The notes: generated by a model not told the origin, from the letters alone. DNA of 64,000 bases from an uncultured Dysgonomonas sp. (GCF_900079725.1 NZ_LT599032.1:2663518-2727517), one strand, 5' to 3'. Counted from the first letter of the stretch, positions 16,759-26,608 are shown. Numbers and translations: made by a program.

Positions 16759-19239
16759 ATGAAGAAATTACTATTTTTTTGTCTCGGCATAAGTGTTTTG
16801 CTGAGTTGTAAGACTGAGAAAGTGCACGATTATGAAATCGTCAAAAGTGATCTGCGAGCCCCGGCCTATCCTCTGATAACAATAGACCCTTATACTTCGG
16901 GCTGGTCGTTTACCGACAATCTCTATGATGGAAATGTAAAACACTGGACAGGGAGTGATTTTCCTCTTATCGGTGTAGTGAAAGTGGATAATAAGGTCTA
17001 TCGCTTTATGGGAATAGAAGAGACTCCGATGCAGACAGTTGTTCCAAATTCGGAACAAGGCGGCTGGACAGGAAAATATATAACCACTAAGCCTGCCGGG
17101 AACTGGTTCAATAAAGACTTCAATGATGCTGGATGGAAAGAAGCTCCTGCTGCTTTTGGCTCTATTCCGCAGGAAATTACAGCTAAGACAGAGTGGAATA
17201 CCGAGTATATATGGGTAAGACGTATTATCAATCTGGATGAAGACTTATCTGGAAAGAAAGTATATCTTGAGTATTCACATGACGATGACGCGATTATCTA
17301 TATCAACGGTATAGAAGTTGTCAATACAGGAAATGCCGCTAAGAAAAATATTCTGGCTCCATTGTCAGAAGAGGTTGTTGCTACACTGAAGAAGGGAGAG
17401 AATATTATTGCCGGTTACTGCCACGATCGCGGAGGATTGGCTTTGCTTGATTTTGGATTGGTAATGGAAAAAGATCATAAGAGATTATTCGAGACCACAG
17501 CTGTTCAGAAATCTGTAGATGTACAAGCAACACAGACTCACTATACATTCGCATGTGGTGAAGTAGATCTTAAACTGACTTTCACCGCACCTTTATTTAT
17601 GGAAGACCTGTCTCTTCTTTCGCGTCCTGTAAATTATATTTCATACAATATTTCATCCAATGACGGTAAGGCGCATGATGTAAGCCTATACTTCGAAGCT
17701 TCACCTGTTTGGGCGCTAGACAAACCCTTGCAGCAATCGATGAGTGAAGGATTCGAAGATGGAGATCTGATGTTCCTTAAGACCGGTAGTCTGGACCAGA
17801 AAATATTAGGAAAATCGGGCGATAACGTACGCATAGACTGGGGGCATTTTTATCTGGTAGCCGAGAAGAAGAATACGATATCAGGTATAGGAGACGCTGA
17901 AGAACTGAGAGCAAACTTTATAGAAGGCGTCAAAAAAGAATCTACCGATAAAAGGGAGAATACCGGTGATAAGCTGGCTCTGACCCGTTCACTGGGCTCT
18001 GTAAATAATGCTGTTGCCGGAAAAATAATGATCGGTTATGATGACATATACTCTATCCAGTACTTCGGAGAGAATCTGAGGCCGTATTGGAACAAGGGAG
18101 GAGACCAGACTATTACAGGTGTTTTCCATAAAGCAAATCAGGAATATGATAAGTTGATCGAAAAAGCATACCTTTTTGATAAAGAGTTAATAACAAAAAC
18201 GGCACAGGCCGGAGGTAAAGAATATGCCGAACTCTGCGCCCTTGCCTATCGTCAGGCTATTACGGCTCATAAACTGGTAGAAGCACCGAACGGGGATTTA
18301 CTCTTTTTGTCGAAAGAAAATTTCAGTAACGGCTCCATTGGTACGGTAGACGTAACATATCCGTCAGCGCCTCTTTTCCTTTACTACAATCCTGAACTGG
18401 CGAAAGGTTTGCTAAACCATATCTTCTATTACAGCGAAAGCAACAAGTGGGTGAAACCTTTTCCTGCTCACGATATAGGTACTTATCCTCTTGCCAACGG
18501 GCAGACATATGGTGGAGATATGCCGGTAGAGGAAGCAGGGAATATGCTGGTTCTTACCGCTGCGGTTGCTCACATAGAGGGAAATGCCCAATATGCTGAA
18601 AAACATTGGGGTGTATTGACTACGTGGACTGATTATCTCGCTGAAAACGGACTCGATCCCGATAACCAATTGTGTACAGATGACTTTGCCGGACATTTTG
18701 CACATAATGTTAATCTTTCTATAAAAGCTATAATGGGTGTTGCATCGTATGGCTACCTGGCCGATAAATTAGGGAAAAAAGATGTGGCAGAGAAATATAC
18801 CTCCAAAGCAAAAGAAATGGCGAAGGAATGGGTGAAAATGGCAGATGACGGAGATCATTATCGTTTAACATTTGACAAGCCTGGAACATGGAGTCAGAAG
18901 TATAATCTGGTTTGGGATAAAATATTGGGTATGGGTATCTTCCCTGCGGAGGTTGCACAAAAAGAAATTGCTTATTATCTTCGCAAACAGAATAAATACG
19001 GGTTGCCTTTAGATAATCGTGAAACCTATACCAAAACAGATTGGATCATATGGACAGCTACTCTTACTCAAGATCAGGAAACGTTCCAGAAGTTTATCAG
19101 TCCGCTATACTTATTTATGAATGAAACTCCCGACAGGGTACCCATGTCAGACTGGGTATTTACTGATCGGCCGAATCAGCGCGGGTTTCAGGCAAGATCA
19201 GTAGTCGGAGGGTATTATATAAAAATGTTAGATCGTTAA
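16759..19239 (+). CDS. DUF4965/DUF1793 family lipoprotein (glutaminase A-like)
   Basis: This 826-residue protein has an SPII signal (SVLLSC, Cys17). The domain order by eye is DUF4964 (about 28-95, YPLITIDPYTSGWSF), a jelly-roll insertion holding WVRRIINLDE, DUF5127 (about 240-400), DUF4965 and DUF1793 (about 500-826). The last part has HDIGTYPLANG, MPVEEAGNMLVL and the C-terminal RSVVGGYYIKML. Family members include fungal glutaminase A, but the fold is an alpha/alpha toroid like many glycosidases and the bacterial members have no settled activity. It is the first gene of an operon with GH92 (16-nt gap) and GH125, which suggests a role on mannose-containing glycans or glycopeptides. Confidence 0.8.
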   Translation: MKKLLFFCLGISVLLSCKTEKVHDYEIVKSDLRAPAYPLITIDPYTSGWSFTDNLYDGNVKHWTGSDFPLIGVVKVDNKVYRFMGIEETPMQTVVPNSEQGGWTGKYITTKPAGNWFNKDFNDAGWKEAPAAFGSIPQEITAKTEWNTEYIWVRRIINLDEDLSGKKVYLEYSHDDDAIIYINGIEVVNTGNAAKKNILAPLSEEVVATLKKGENIIAGYCHDRGGLALLDFGLVMEKDHKRLFETTAVQKSVDVQATQTHYTFACGEVDLKLTFTAPLFMEDLSLLSRPVNYISYNISSNDGKAHDVSLYFEASPVWALDKPLQQSMSEGFEDGDLMFLKTGSLDQKILGKSGDNVRIDWGHFYLVAEKKNTISGIGDAEELRANFIEGVKKESTDKRENTGDKLALTRSLGSVNNAVAGKIMIGYDDIYSIQYFGENLRPYWNKGGDQTITGVFHKANQEYDKLIEKAYLFDKELITKTAQAGGKEYAELCALAYRQAITAHKLVEAPNGDLLFLSKENFSNGSIGTVDVTYPSAPLFLYYNPELAKGLLNHIFYYSESNKWVKPFPAHDIGTYPLANGQTYGGDMPVEEAGNMLVLTAAVAHIEGNAQYAEKHWGVLTTWTDYLAENGLDPDNQLCTDDFAGHFAHNVNLSIKAIMGVASYGYLADKLGKKDVAEKYTSKAKEMAKEWVKMADDGDHYRLTFDKPGTWSQKYNLVWDKILGMGIFPAEVAQKEIAYYLRKQNKYGLPLDNRETYTKTDWIIWTATLTQDQETFQKFISPLYLFMNETPDRVPMSDWVFTDRPNQRGFQARSVVGGYYIKMLDR

Positions 19240-19255
19240 TTAAAAACACAAAAAA

Positions 19256-21565
19256 ATGAGGAGAATAGGATTATTATTCTTAAGCATTGTCGGTTTGCTG
19301 GGCGCGGCAAAAGCACAGCAAGCGGAATTAGTTGACTATGTGAGTCCCTTAGTAGGTACCCAGTCTAAATTTTCCCTATCCACGGGTAATACTTATCCGG
19401 CCATTGCCATGCCCTGGGGTATGAATTTCTGGATGCCACAAACAGGAAAAATGGGCGATGGATGGGCCTATACCTATGATGCCGACAAGATTCGCGGCTT
19501 CAAACAGACACACCAGCCCAGTCCCTGGATAAATGACTACGGCCAGTTCGCTATCATGCCTGTTACAGGAAAAGCTGTATTTAATCAGGATGAACGTGCC
19601 AGCTGGTTTGCACACAAAGCTGAGATTGCCAAACCATACTATTACAAAGTATATCTGGCAGACCATGATGTGGTAACGGAAATGGCTCCCACAGAAAGAG
19701 CAGTTATGTTTCGTTTCACATTCCCCGAAAACGATAAGTCGTTCGTCATAGTAGATGCCTTCGATAAAGGCTCATATGTCAAAATAATACCCGGAGAAAA
19801 TAAGATTGTCGGATATACCACCAAGAACAGTGGAGGAGTACCCGAAAACTTCAAGAACTATTTTGTTGTGGTATTCGATAAGCCGTTTACATATAAAGCA
19901 TCGGTGGCAAGCGGTAATATTACCGAAGGAGGACTCGAAGTATCTGATAACCATGCCGGAGGGATAATCGGCTTCTCCACTAAAAAAGGAGAAATCGTAC
20001 ATGCAAGAGTAGCATCCTCTTTCATCAGCCCCGAACAGGCAGAACTTAACCTGAAAGAACTCGGTAACGACTCATTCGACCAGATCGCACAGAAAGGACG
20101 CGATCAATGGAACAAAGTGCTGGGACGCATCGTAGTAGAAGATGATAACATAGACAACCTGCGCACATTCTACTCGTGCCTCTACCGTTCGGTACTCTTT
20201 CCCCGCAGTTTCTACGAAATAGACGCAGCAGGCAAGACAGTACACTACAGCCCCTACAACGGAGAAGTACTACCCGGCTATATGTTCACCGATACAGGCT
20301 TCTGGGATACCTTCCGCTGCCTGTTCCCGTTCCTGAACCTGATGTATCCCGAAATGAACACCAAAATGCAGGAAGGACTGGCCAATACCTATAAAGAAAG
20401 TGGATTCCTCCCTGAATGGGCCAGCCCCGGACACCGCGGCTGTATGGTAGGTAACAACTCGGCATCTGTCGTTGCCGATGCCTATCTCAAAGGGCTGAGA
20501 GGATATGACATTGAAACTCTCTGGCAGGCCGTTATACATGGAGCCAATGCCGTTCACCCTAAAGTAAGCTCTACCGGACGTTTGGGCTGGGAGTATTACA
20601 ATAAGCTGGGCTATGTTCCTTACGATGTGAAGATAAACGAAAATGCTGCACGCACACTCGAATATGCATACGACGACTGGTGTATCTACCAGTTGGGTAA
20701 GAAACTGGGTAAACCGGCAAAAGAAATAGATATCTATGCTAAACGTGCGATGAACTACAAGAACCTGTACGACTCTGAGCATAAGTTGATGCGCGGAAAG
20801 AATCAGGACGGTACATTCCAGTCTCCGTTCAACCCGTTGAAATGGGGGGATGCCTTTACCGAAGGCAACAGCTGGCACTATACCTGGTCGGTATTCCACG
20901 ATCCGCAGGGACTAATAGACCTGATGGGTGGCAAGGCAGGTTTCAACCAGATGATGGACTCCGTATTCAGCGTACCACCGTTATTCGACGACAGCTATTA
21001 CGGGGGAGTAATCCATGAGATACGCGAAATGCAGATAATGAACATGGGGAACTATGCGCACGGTAATCAGCCGATACAGCACATGATCTATATGTACAAC
21101 TATTCGGCCGAACCATGGAAAGCACAGTACTGGGTACGTGAGGTTATGGATAAACTCTATACCCCTAACCCTGACGGTTATTGCGGGGATGAGGACAACG
21201 GGCAGACTTCGGCCTGGTATGTATTCTCTGCAGTAGGATTCTATCCTGTATGTCCGGGTTCGGATGAGTATATCTTAGGTTCGCCATTGTTCAAGAAAGT
21301 TACACTGAATCTGGAGAACGGTAATAAAGTAATTATCGATGCAGCAAACAATAATAAGGCTAACAGGTATGTACAATCAATGACTGTAGACGGACAGGTG
21401 CACACCAAAAACTACCTGACGCATGATCAGCTGATGAAAGGTACAACCGTTAACTATCAGATGGCATCGAGTCCGAACCAAAGCAGGGGTGTTAACGAAA
21501 ATGACCTGCCTTATTCCTTCTCTAAGGAACTCAAAAGTATAAATACTAAGAACAAGAAAAAATAA
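19256..21565 (+). CDS. GH92 exo-alpha-1,2-mannosidase
   Basis: This 769-residue protein has a signal peptide cleaved after GAAKAQ. It is a complete GH92: beta-sandwich N-domain (about 25-270) and alpha/alpha barrel (about 290-769). Against B. thetaiotaomicron Bt3990 (residues from memory) the active-site residues recur with a constant +3 offset: Trp91, general acid Glu536 (TEGNSW), His587-Glu588 (VIHEIREM), and Asp645/Asp647 (GDEDNGQ). In Bt3990 the His-Glu pair specifies alpha-1,2-mannosides, so that specificity is predicted. GH92 enzymes are calcium-dependent inverting mannosidases. The central part of the gene uses far more C-ending codons than its neighbours. It would remove outer mannoses before GH125 acts. 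Confidence 0.95.
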   Translation: MRRIGLLFLSIVGLLGAAKAQQAELVDYVSPLVGTQSKFSLSTGNTYPAIAMPWGMNFWMPQTGKMGDGWAYTYDADKIRGFKQTHQPSPWINDYGQFAIMPVTGKAVFNQDERASWFAHKAEIAKPYYYKVYLADHDVVTEMAPTERAVMFRFTFPENDKSFVIVDAFDKGSYVKIIPGENKIVGYTTKNSGGVPENFKNYFVVVFDKPFTYKASVASGNITEGGLEVSDNHAGGIIGFSTKKGEIVHARVASSFISPEQAELNLKELGNDSFDQIAQKGRDQWNKVLGRIVVEDDNIDNLRTFYSCLYRSVLFPRSFYEIDAAGKTVHYSPYNGEVLPGYMFTDTGFWDTFRCLFPFLNLMYPEMNTKMQEGLANTYKESGFLPEWASPGHRGCMVGNNSASVVADAYLKGLRGYDIETLWQAVIHGANAVHPKVSSTGRLGWEYYNKLGYVPYDVKINENAARTLEYAYDDWCIYQLGKKLGKPAKEIDIYAKRAMNYKNLYDSEHKLMRGKNQDGTFQSPFNPLKWGDAFTEGNSWHYTWSVFHDPQGLIDLMGGKAGFNQMMDSVFSVPPLFDDSYYGGVIHEIREMQIMNMGNYAHGNQPIQHMIYMYNYSAEPWKAQYWVREVMDKLYTPNPDGYCGDEDNGQTSAWYVFSAVGFYPVCPGSDEYILGSPLFKKVTLNLENGNKVIIDAANNNKANRYVQSMTVDGQVHTKNYLTHDQLMKGTTVNYQMASSPNQSRGVNENDLPYSFSKELKSINTKNKKK

Positions 21566-21571
21566 GAACAG

Positions 21572-23071
21572 ATGGGCAATAAAACTTATTTGAAAAAAGG
21601 AATATTGGGCCTCTGTGTTTTAAGCTCGGCATTCTTTGTTGGTGAAGTGCAGGCTTCCACGTCTTTTCCGGGAGGCAATCTGGCTATGGTACAGGATAAT
21701 ACGGTGATTAAAACTCCGGTAGATTATAAAAGTAACCGTCCTGAGAAATCGAAACGTTTATTTACATCCAAAGCTGTAGAAAATGAAATAGTACGCGTTA
21801 AAAAGCTATTGAAAAATGCTAAGCTGGCCTGGATGTTCGAGAATTGTTTTCCGAACACGCTGGATACAACTGTCCGTTACCGCAAGACAGATGGTAAAGA
21901 CGATACGGTGGTTTATACAGGAGATATCCATGCTATGTGGTTGCGCGACTCGGGAGCACAGGTTTGGCCATATGTGCAACTGGCGAATCAAGACCCTGAG
22001 TTGAAAGCGATGCTGGCTGGTACAATTCGTCGCCAATTCAAATGTATTATCATCGACCCGTATGCAAATGCATTTCTTGATCCATACGATCCTAATCCGG
22101 ATCATCAATGGATGTCCGACTTAACGAATATGAAACCGGAACTGCATGAGCGCAAATGGGAGATAGATTCGCTATGTTATCCGCTGCGTCTGGCATATCA
22201 TTACTGGAAAACCACAGGGGATACTTCTGTATTTGATGAAGAGTGGCTACAGGCAATCACTTTAGTATTGCAGACCTTTAAGGAGCAGCAGCGTAAAGAT
22301 GGTGTAGGGCCTTATAAATTCCAACGTAAGACAGAACGTCAGTTAGATACGCTGAATAACGACGGATTGGGTAATCCTGTAAATCCTGTGGGGTTAATTG
22401 TTTCATGTTTCCGTCCGTCTGATGATGCTACTACTTTCCAATTTCTTGTACCTTCCAATTTCTTTGCTGTTACCTCGTTGAGGAAAGCTGCAGAGATACT
22501 GGCTACTGTAAATAAGGAAACTGAACTGGCTAAAGAGTGTACAGACCTTGCTCAGGAAGTAGAAAGTGCATTGAAAAAGTATGCGGTTTATAATCATCCT
22601 AAGTATGGACAAATATATGCTTTTGAAGTAGATGGTTTTGGCAATCAGTATCTGATGGATGATTCCAATGCCCCAAGCCTTTTATCTTCTGCTTATCTGG
22701 GAGATGTAGATGTAAATGATCCTATTTATCAGAATACACGTAAGTTTGTATGGAGCAAAGACAATCCTTATTTCTTTAAGGGTAGTGCAGGAGAAGGTAT
22801 TGGCGGGCCTCATATTGGTTACGATATGGTTTGGCCGATGAGTATCATGATGAAAGCATTTACAAGTCAGGACGATAAAGAAATTCAGGACTGTGTGAAA
22901 ATGTTGATGAATACAGATGCAGATACCGGGTTTATGCACGAATCTTTCCATAAGGATGATCCGAAGAACTTTACCCGTTCATGGTTTGCATGGCAGAATA
23001 CATTGTTTGGAGAACTGATACTTAAACTGGTAAATGAAGGCAAAACTGATTTGCTGAATGATATAAAATAA
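21572..23071 (+). CDS. GH125 exo-alpha-1,6-mannosidase
   Basis: This 499-residue protein has a signal peptide (cleavage near GEVQAS). It is a complete GH125 (formerly DUF1237) catalytic domain: GDIHAMWLRDSGAQVWPY (the substrate-binding and catalytic-domain hallmark), FKCIIIDPYANAFL, WEIDSLCYPLRLAY, RPSDDATTFQFLVPSN and GFMHESFHKDDP, where Glu457 is the likely general base. GH125 removes alpha-1,6-linked mannose from N-glycan cores and yeast-type mannan backbones. It lies 6 nt after GH92 and is the last gene of the operon, followed by a strong terminator. There is no SusC/D pair, so the operon probably works on small glycans in the periplasm. Confidence 0.94.
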   Translation: MGNKTYLKKGILGLCVLSSAFFVGEVQASTSFPGGNLAMVQDNTVIKTPVDYKSNRPEKSKRLFTSKAVENEIVRVKKLLKNAKLAWMFENCFPNTLDTTVRYRKTDGKDDTVVYTGDIHAMWLRDSGAQVWPYVQLANQDPELKAMLAGTIRRQFKCIIIDPYANAFLDPYDPNPDHQWMSDLTNMKPELHERKWEIDSLCYPLRLAYHYWKTTGDTSVFDEEWLQAITLVLQTFKEQQRKDGVGPYKFQRKTERQLDTLNNDGLGNPVNPVGLIVSCFRPSDDATTFQFLVPSNFFAVTSLRKAAEILATVNKETELAKECTDLAQEVESALKKYAVYNHPKYGQIYAFEVDGFGNQYLMDDSNAPSLLSSAYLGDVDVNDPIYQNTRKFVWSKDNPYFFKGSAGEGIGGPHIGYDMVWPMSIMMKAFTSQDDKEIQDCVKMLMNTDADTGFMHESFHKDDPKNFTRSWFAWQNTLFGELILKLVNEGKTDLLNDIK

Positions 23072-23096
23072 ATATATTCATAACCGTTTTTTTAAG

Positions 23097-23131
23097 AATC
23101 GTACAACTTTCCACGTTGTACGATTTTTTTT
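23097..23131 (+). terminator. Terminator of the mannosidase operon
   Basis: An 11-bp perfect stem AATCGTACAAC/GTTGTACGATT with a 7-nt loop is followed by a run of T. Confidence 0.88.
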
Positions 23132-23180
23132 GTCAAGAAATTCTTGATTTTTCATTCTTCATTATTAATTATTTTCATGT

Positions 23181-23188
23181 TACCTTTG
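23181..23188 (+). promoter_or_regulatory. -7 box TACCTTTG of pyrC
   Basis: TACCTTTG lies 28 nt upstream of the pyrC ATG and 50 nt past the preceding terminator. Confidence 0.5.
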
Positions 23189-23215
23189 CATGAAACCATT
23201 TATTTTTTTTGAATC

Positions 23216-24553
23216 ATGATACTCATTCATAAAGCAACAATCATAAACGAAGGAACATCTTTCACCGGTTCGGTATTGATAGAAAACAATGTTATTGCAG
23301 AAATATTCAGGGCAGAAGATATTCCTGACCAGTTGCTAAACAATGCAACGGTTATCGACGGCAGGGAATTATGGCTGATGCCCGGAGTGATCGATGATCA
23401 GGTGCATTTCCGCGAACCGGGATTAACCCATAAGGGAGATATTGCCAGTGAAAGCCGTGCCGCTATTGCAGGAGGAGTTACATCTTTTATGGAAATGCCC
23501 AATACTAAGCCGCAGACTACAACAATTGAACTTCTTGAGCAAAAATTTGAATTGGCTGCCGAAAAGTCATTCGCCAATTATTCTTTCTATATGGGAGCCA
23601 CAAATGATAATATTGCAGAGTTGAGAAAGGTGGATCCGAAAAAAGTATGTGGTGTAAAAGTATTTATGGGCTCTTCGACAGGGAATATGCTCGTAGATGA
23701 TAAAATGGTCTTGCAATCTATCTTTGCCGAAGTGGATATGCTCATTGCCACACATTGCGAAAAGGAAGAAATAATACGGGAAAATCTGGCCAAATATAAA
23801 TCTGAATTCGGAGAAGATATACCGATTCAGTATCATCCCCTTATCCGTAGCGCCGAAGCCTGTTATCGTTCGTCTGCCGAGGCTGTTGAGTTGGCAGACA
23901 AATATCAGACCCGTTTGCATATTTTACACCTTTCCACCGAGAAAGAGATAAGTTTGTTCGACATTAAGCCTCTTGCCGAGAAGAAAATCACAGGGGAGGT
24001 CTGTGTACATCACCTTTGGTTCTCTGATGAAGATTATTCTAAATACGGATCACGTATAAAATGGAATCCTGCCGTGAAAACCAGACAGGACAGGGGCGCC
24101 CTGATGCAGGGACTTCTGAAGAATAAACTGGATGTAATCGCTACCGACCATGCCCCCCACTTGATTGAAGAAAAGCAGGGAGGAGCATTGAAGGCAGCAT
24201 CGGGAGGGCCTTTGGTTCAGCACTCGTTGCAAATGATGCTTGAGTTGGCTAAGAAGGGAAAAATAACGAAAGAACAGGTGGTAAATAAAATGTGTCATGC
24301 ACCTGCCATTATGTACAAGATAGAGAAAAGGGGCTATATCCGTAAAGGATACTTTGCCGATCTGGTATTGGTGAATCCGAATAAACCCTATACCGTTACC
24401 CGGGATAATATTCTGTATAAATGCAAATGGGCACCACTGGAAGGTGAGACGTTCTCCACCTCGGTAGAGAAAACATTCCTGAACGGAAAAATCGCCTTTG
24501 AAGATGGTGTGGTTTATGATATGAGAGGTGAAAGATTACGCTTCGAAAGGTAG
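23216..24553 (+). CDS. pyrC: Dihydroorotase
   Basis: This 445-residue amidohydrolase closes carbamoyl-aspartate to dihydroorotate in pyrimidine synthesis. Seen in order: [16 protein letters not shown] (60-75), the probable carboxylated Lys148 in [13 protein letters not shown], His180 in [16 protein letters not shown] (His235/His238), catalytic Asp311 in ATDHAPH, and [14 protein letters not shown] at the end. The usual metal motif HxH reads QVH here, with Gln62 in the place of the first His. This is shared, as far as I recall, by several Bacteroidetes dihydroorotases. It is a class I enzyme of full length, and single-gene transcription is likely. Confidence 0.93.
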   Translation: MILIHKATIINEGTSFTGSVLIENNVIAEIFRAEDIPDQLLNNATVIDGRELWLMPGVIDDQVHFREPGLTHKGDIASESRAAIAGGVTSFMEMPNTKPQTTTIELLEQKFELAAEKSFANYSFYMGATNDNIAELRKVDPKKVCGVKVFMGSSTGNMLVDDKMVLQSIFAEVDMLIATHCEKEEIIRENLAKYKSEFGEDIPIQYHPLIRSAEACYRSSAEAVELADKYQTRLHILHLSTEKEISLFDIKPLAEKKITGEVCVHHLWFSDEDYSKYGSRIKWNPAVKTRQDRGALMQGLLKNKLDVIATDHAPHLIEEKQGGALKAASGGPLVQHSLQMMLELAKKGKITKEQVVNKMCHAPAIMYKIEKRGYIRKGYFADLVLVNPNKPYTVTRDNILYKCKWAPLEGETFSTSVEKTFLNGKIAFEDGVVYDMRGERLRFER

Positions 24554-24644
24554 ATACAATGTCTTTTATTTACTGAAATTATAAACTTTTAATCATTAGA
24601 GATTGTTTTCATATAAAATATAAACAATTCAGATTAAAAGATTT

Positions 24645-25694
24645 ATGAAAAGAACCATTACAAAAATTGCTTTATTAGTAGCAGTTTTGCTACTTGCGCA
24701 ATCCGGCGCAATAGAGGCCTGTACCAGAATCGTCTATCACGGGCTGAACAATACAGTATTGACGGCAAGAACTATGGACTGGAAAGAAGACAGCAGGAGT
24801 AATCTGTGGATCTTTCCCAGAGGAATGGAACGAAACGGTGAAGTAGGCAGTAATCCTTTACGATGGAAATCGAAATATGGAAGCGTAATCACTACAGCCT
24901 ATGACATTTCCAGTACAGACGGTATGAACGAAAAAGGACTCGTAGCCAATTTGCTCTGGCTAGCCGAATCGGCATACCCGGAATGGGACCAGAAGAAGCC
25001 GGGCTTGTCCATCGCTGCGTGGGTGCAATATATGCTTGATAATTTTGCTACTGTAAGCGAAGCTGTTACATATATGGAAAAAGGAACTTTCGAAGTGGTT
25101 TCGGATATGATGCCCGACGGTTCCAGAATGGCTACCCTTCATTTATCATTGTCAGACTCCGACGGAGATAGCGCCATTTTCGAATATATAAACGGGAAAC
25201 TGGTGATACACCATGATAAATCTTATCAGGTGATGACAAACTCGCCTGTATTCGATCAGCAGTTAGCGTTGAATGAATATTGGAAAGGTATTGGCGGGTT
25301 GACTTTTCTTCCGGGGACTAACCGTGCTGCCGACAGGTTTGTAAGAGCTTCGTATTACATAAATGTAATCCCGAAAGTAGATGATACAAGACTGGCTGTA
25401 GCCAGTGTATTCAGCGTTATACGCAACACTTCGGTGCCTTTTGGGATAAGTACACCTAATGAACCGAATATTTCATCTACAAGGTGGAGAACAGTATCAG
25501 ACCAAAAGAATAAAGTTTATTATTTCGAGTCTGCCTTGTATCCGAATATCTTTTGGGTAGATTTCAAAGATGTCGATTTCTCCGAAAAAGCATCAGCAAA
25601 GATGCTGGATCTGGTAGGAGGCAAAACTTATGCCGGGAATACAGCTCATCTGTTTATAACATCCGAACCTTTTAAGTTTCAGGGTACTAACTAA
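24645..25694 (+). CDS. Exported linear amide C-N hydrolase (choloylglycine hydrolase / penicillin V acylase family)
   Basis: This 349-residue Ntn hydrolase has a signal peptide whose cleavage site (AIEA|C) exposes Cys26, the nucleophile in CTRIVYHG. Family motifs follow: TARTMDWKED, YDISSTDGMNEKGLVANLLWL, VMTNSPVFDQQLALNEYW, RAADRFVRASYYI and YYFESALYPNIFWVD. Related enzymes hydrolyse conjugated bile acids, penicillin V or N-acyl homoserine lactones. The substrate cannot be told from sequence. The mature protein should be periplasmic. It is a single gene followed by a terminator. Confidence 0.9.
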   Translation: MKRTITKIALLVAVLLLAQSGAIEACTRIVYHGLNNTVLTARTMDWKEDSRSNLWIFPRGMERNGEVGSNPLRWKSKYGSVITTAYDISSTDGMNEKGLVANLLWLAESAYPEWDQKKPGLSIAAWVQYMLDNFATVSEAVTYMEKGTFEVVSDMMPDGSRMATLHLSLSDSDGDSAIFEYINGKLVIHHDKSYQVMTNSPVFDQQLALNEYWKGIGGLTFLPGTNRAADRFVRASYYINVIPKVDDTRLAVASVFSVIRNTSVPFGISTPNEPNISSTRWRTVSDQKNKVYYFESALYPNIFWVDFKDVDFSEKASAKMLDLVGGKTYAGNTAHLFITSEPFKFQGTN

Positions 25695-25702
25695 TCACTT
25701 TT

Positions 25703-25754
25703 AAGAATAAGAAATGAGGGGATATTTCATACGAGATATCCCCTTATTCTTTTT
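25703..25754 (+). terminator. Terminator after the amidase gene
   Basis: Inner stem AGGGGATAT/ATATCCCCT and outer stem AAGAATAA/TTATTCTT, with a one-sided bulge, lead into TTTTT. Confidence 0.78.
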
Positions 25755-25808
25755 ATCAGGATATTAAATGTAAATTCTATCTTTACATATAATATAAATA
25801 AAGGTAGT

Positions 25809-26522
25809 ATGCAACAGATAATAGCAGATATCCGCCGGACATTACGGGACAATATAGACGAGAAAACACTGAGGTCAAGCCAGAGCTACTTCAAGGAAAA
25901 TGTGAAGCCTTACGGAGTGAGGGTGATAACTGTCAGCAAAATAAGTAAAGAGTCTTATAATGTGATAAAAGACAGGCGAAAAGAAGAGATATTTGCTCTG
26001 TGCGAGGAGTTATGGCAGTCCGGCTATCTCGAAGAATCTTTTATTGCAGGTAAATGGGCCGACTATATTCACGATAGGTATGAGCCAGCTGATTTTCAGG
26101 TGTTTGAAAAATGGGTGAACCTGTATATAAATAATTGGGCTTCATGCGATACCTTGTGTAACCATGCAATAGGGACATTTATAGAAATGTATCCTGAATA
26201 TATATCGGAACTGAAAAAATGGACTAAGTCGGATAACCGCTGGGTTAAGCGTGCAGCTGCGGTTTCTTTGATCATACCTGCCCGTAAAGGATTATTCCTG
26301 AGAGATATATTCGAAATAGCAGATGCCCTCCTTTTAGATAAAGATGATATGGTACGGAAAGGATATGGTTGGATGCTGAAAGCAACAAGTGAAGCGCATC
26401 AGAAAGAGGTATTCGATTATGTGATGTCAAAGAAAGATGTGATGCCACGTACCTCGTTAAGGTATGCTATAGAGAAAATGCCGGCGGGTCTGAAGGCTGA
26501 GGCAATGAAGAAAAGCAAATAA
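25809..26522 (+). CDS. DNA alkylation repair protein, AlkD-like
   Basis: This 237-residue all-helical HEAT-like repeat protein matches the AlkD family of 3-methyladenine/7-methylguanine glycosylases. Seen are KWADYIHDRYEPADFQVFEKWV, NNWASCDTLCNHAIG (Trp110, with Asp114 the likely catalytic aspartate), SDNRWVKRAAAVSLI and the last repeat DDMVRKGYGWMLKATSE. Expected in the cytoplasm, where it excises cationic alkylated bases. It is a single gene and ends at a terminator shared with guaA. Confidence 0.86.
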   Translation: MQQIIADIRRTLRDNIDEKTLRSSQSYFKENVKPYGVRVITVSKISKESYNVIKDRRKEEIFALCEELWQSGYLEESFIAGKWADYIHDRYEPADFQVFEKWVNLYINNWASCDTLCNHAIGTFIEMYPEYISELKKWTKSDNRWVKRAAAVSLIIPARKGLFLRDIFEIADALLLDKDDMVRKGYGWMLKATSEAHQKEVFDYVMSKKDVMPRTSLRYAIEKMPAGLKAEAMKKSK

Positions 26523-26556
26523 GAAGATACTATTTATACCTTCAATACGTACAAAA

Positions 26557-26585
26557 AAAAGTGTTTCCGGCACAGGAAACACTTT
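26557..26585. terminator. Bidirectional terminator between alkD-like gene and guaA
   Basis: The stem GTGTTTCC/GGAAACAC, extended by A:T pairs on both sides, has a 6-nt loop. It lies between convergent genes and carries A-run and T-run flanks. Confidence 0.82.
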
Positions 26586-26608
26586 CTCAAGAGAATATCT
26601 TTGTTTTA

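Noticed and set aside
20270-20899. Minus-strand 209-residue frame inside GH92
   Set aside because: A shadow frame created by the C-rich third codon positions of the GH92 gene.
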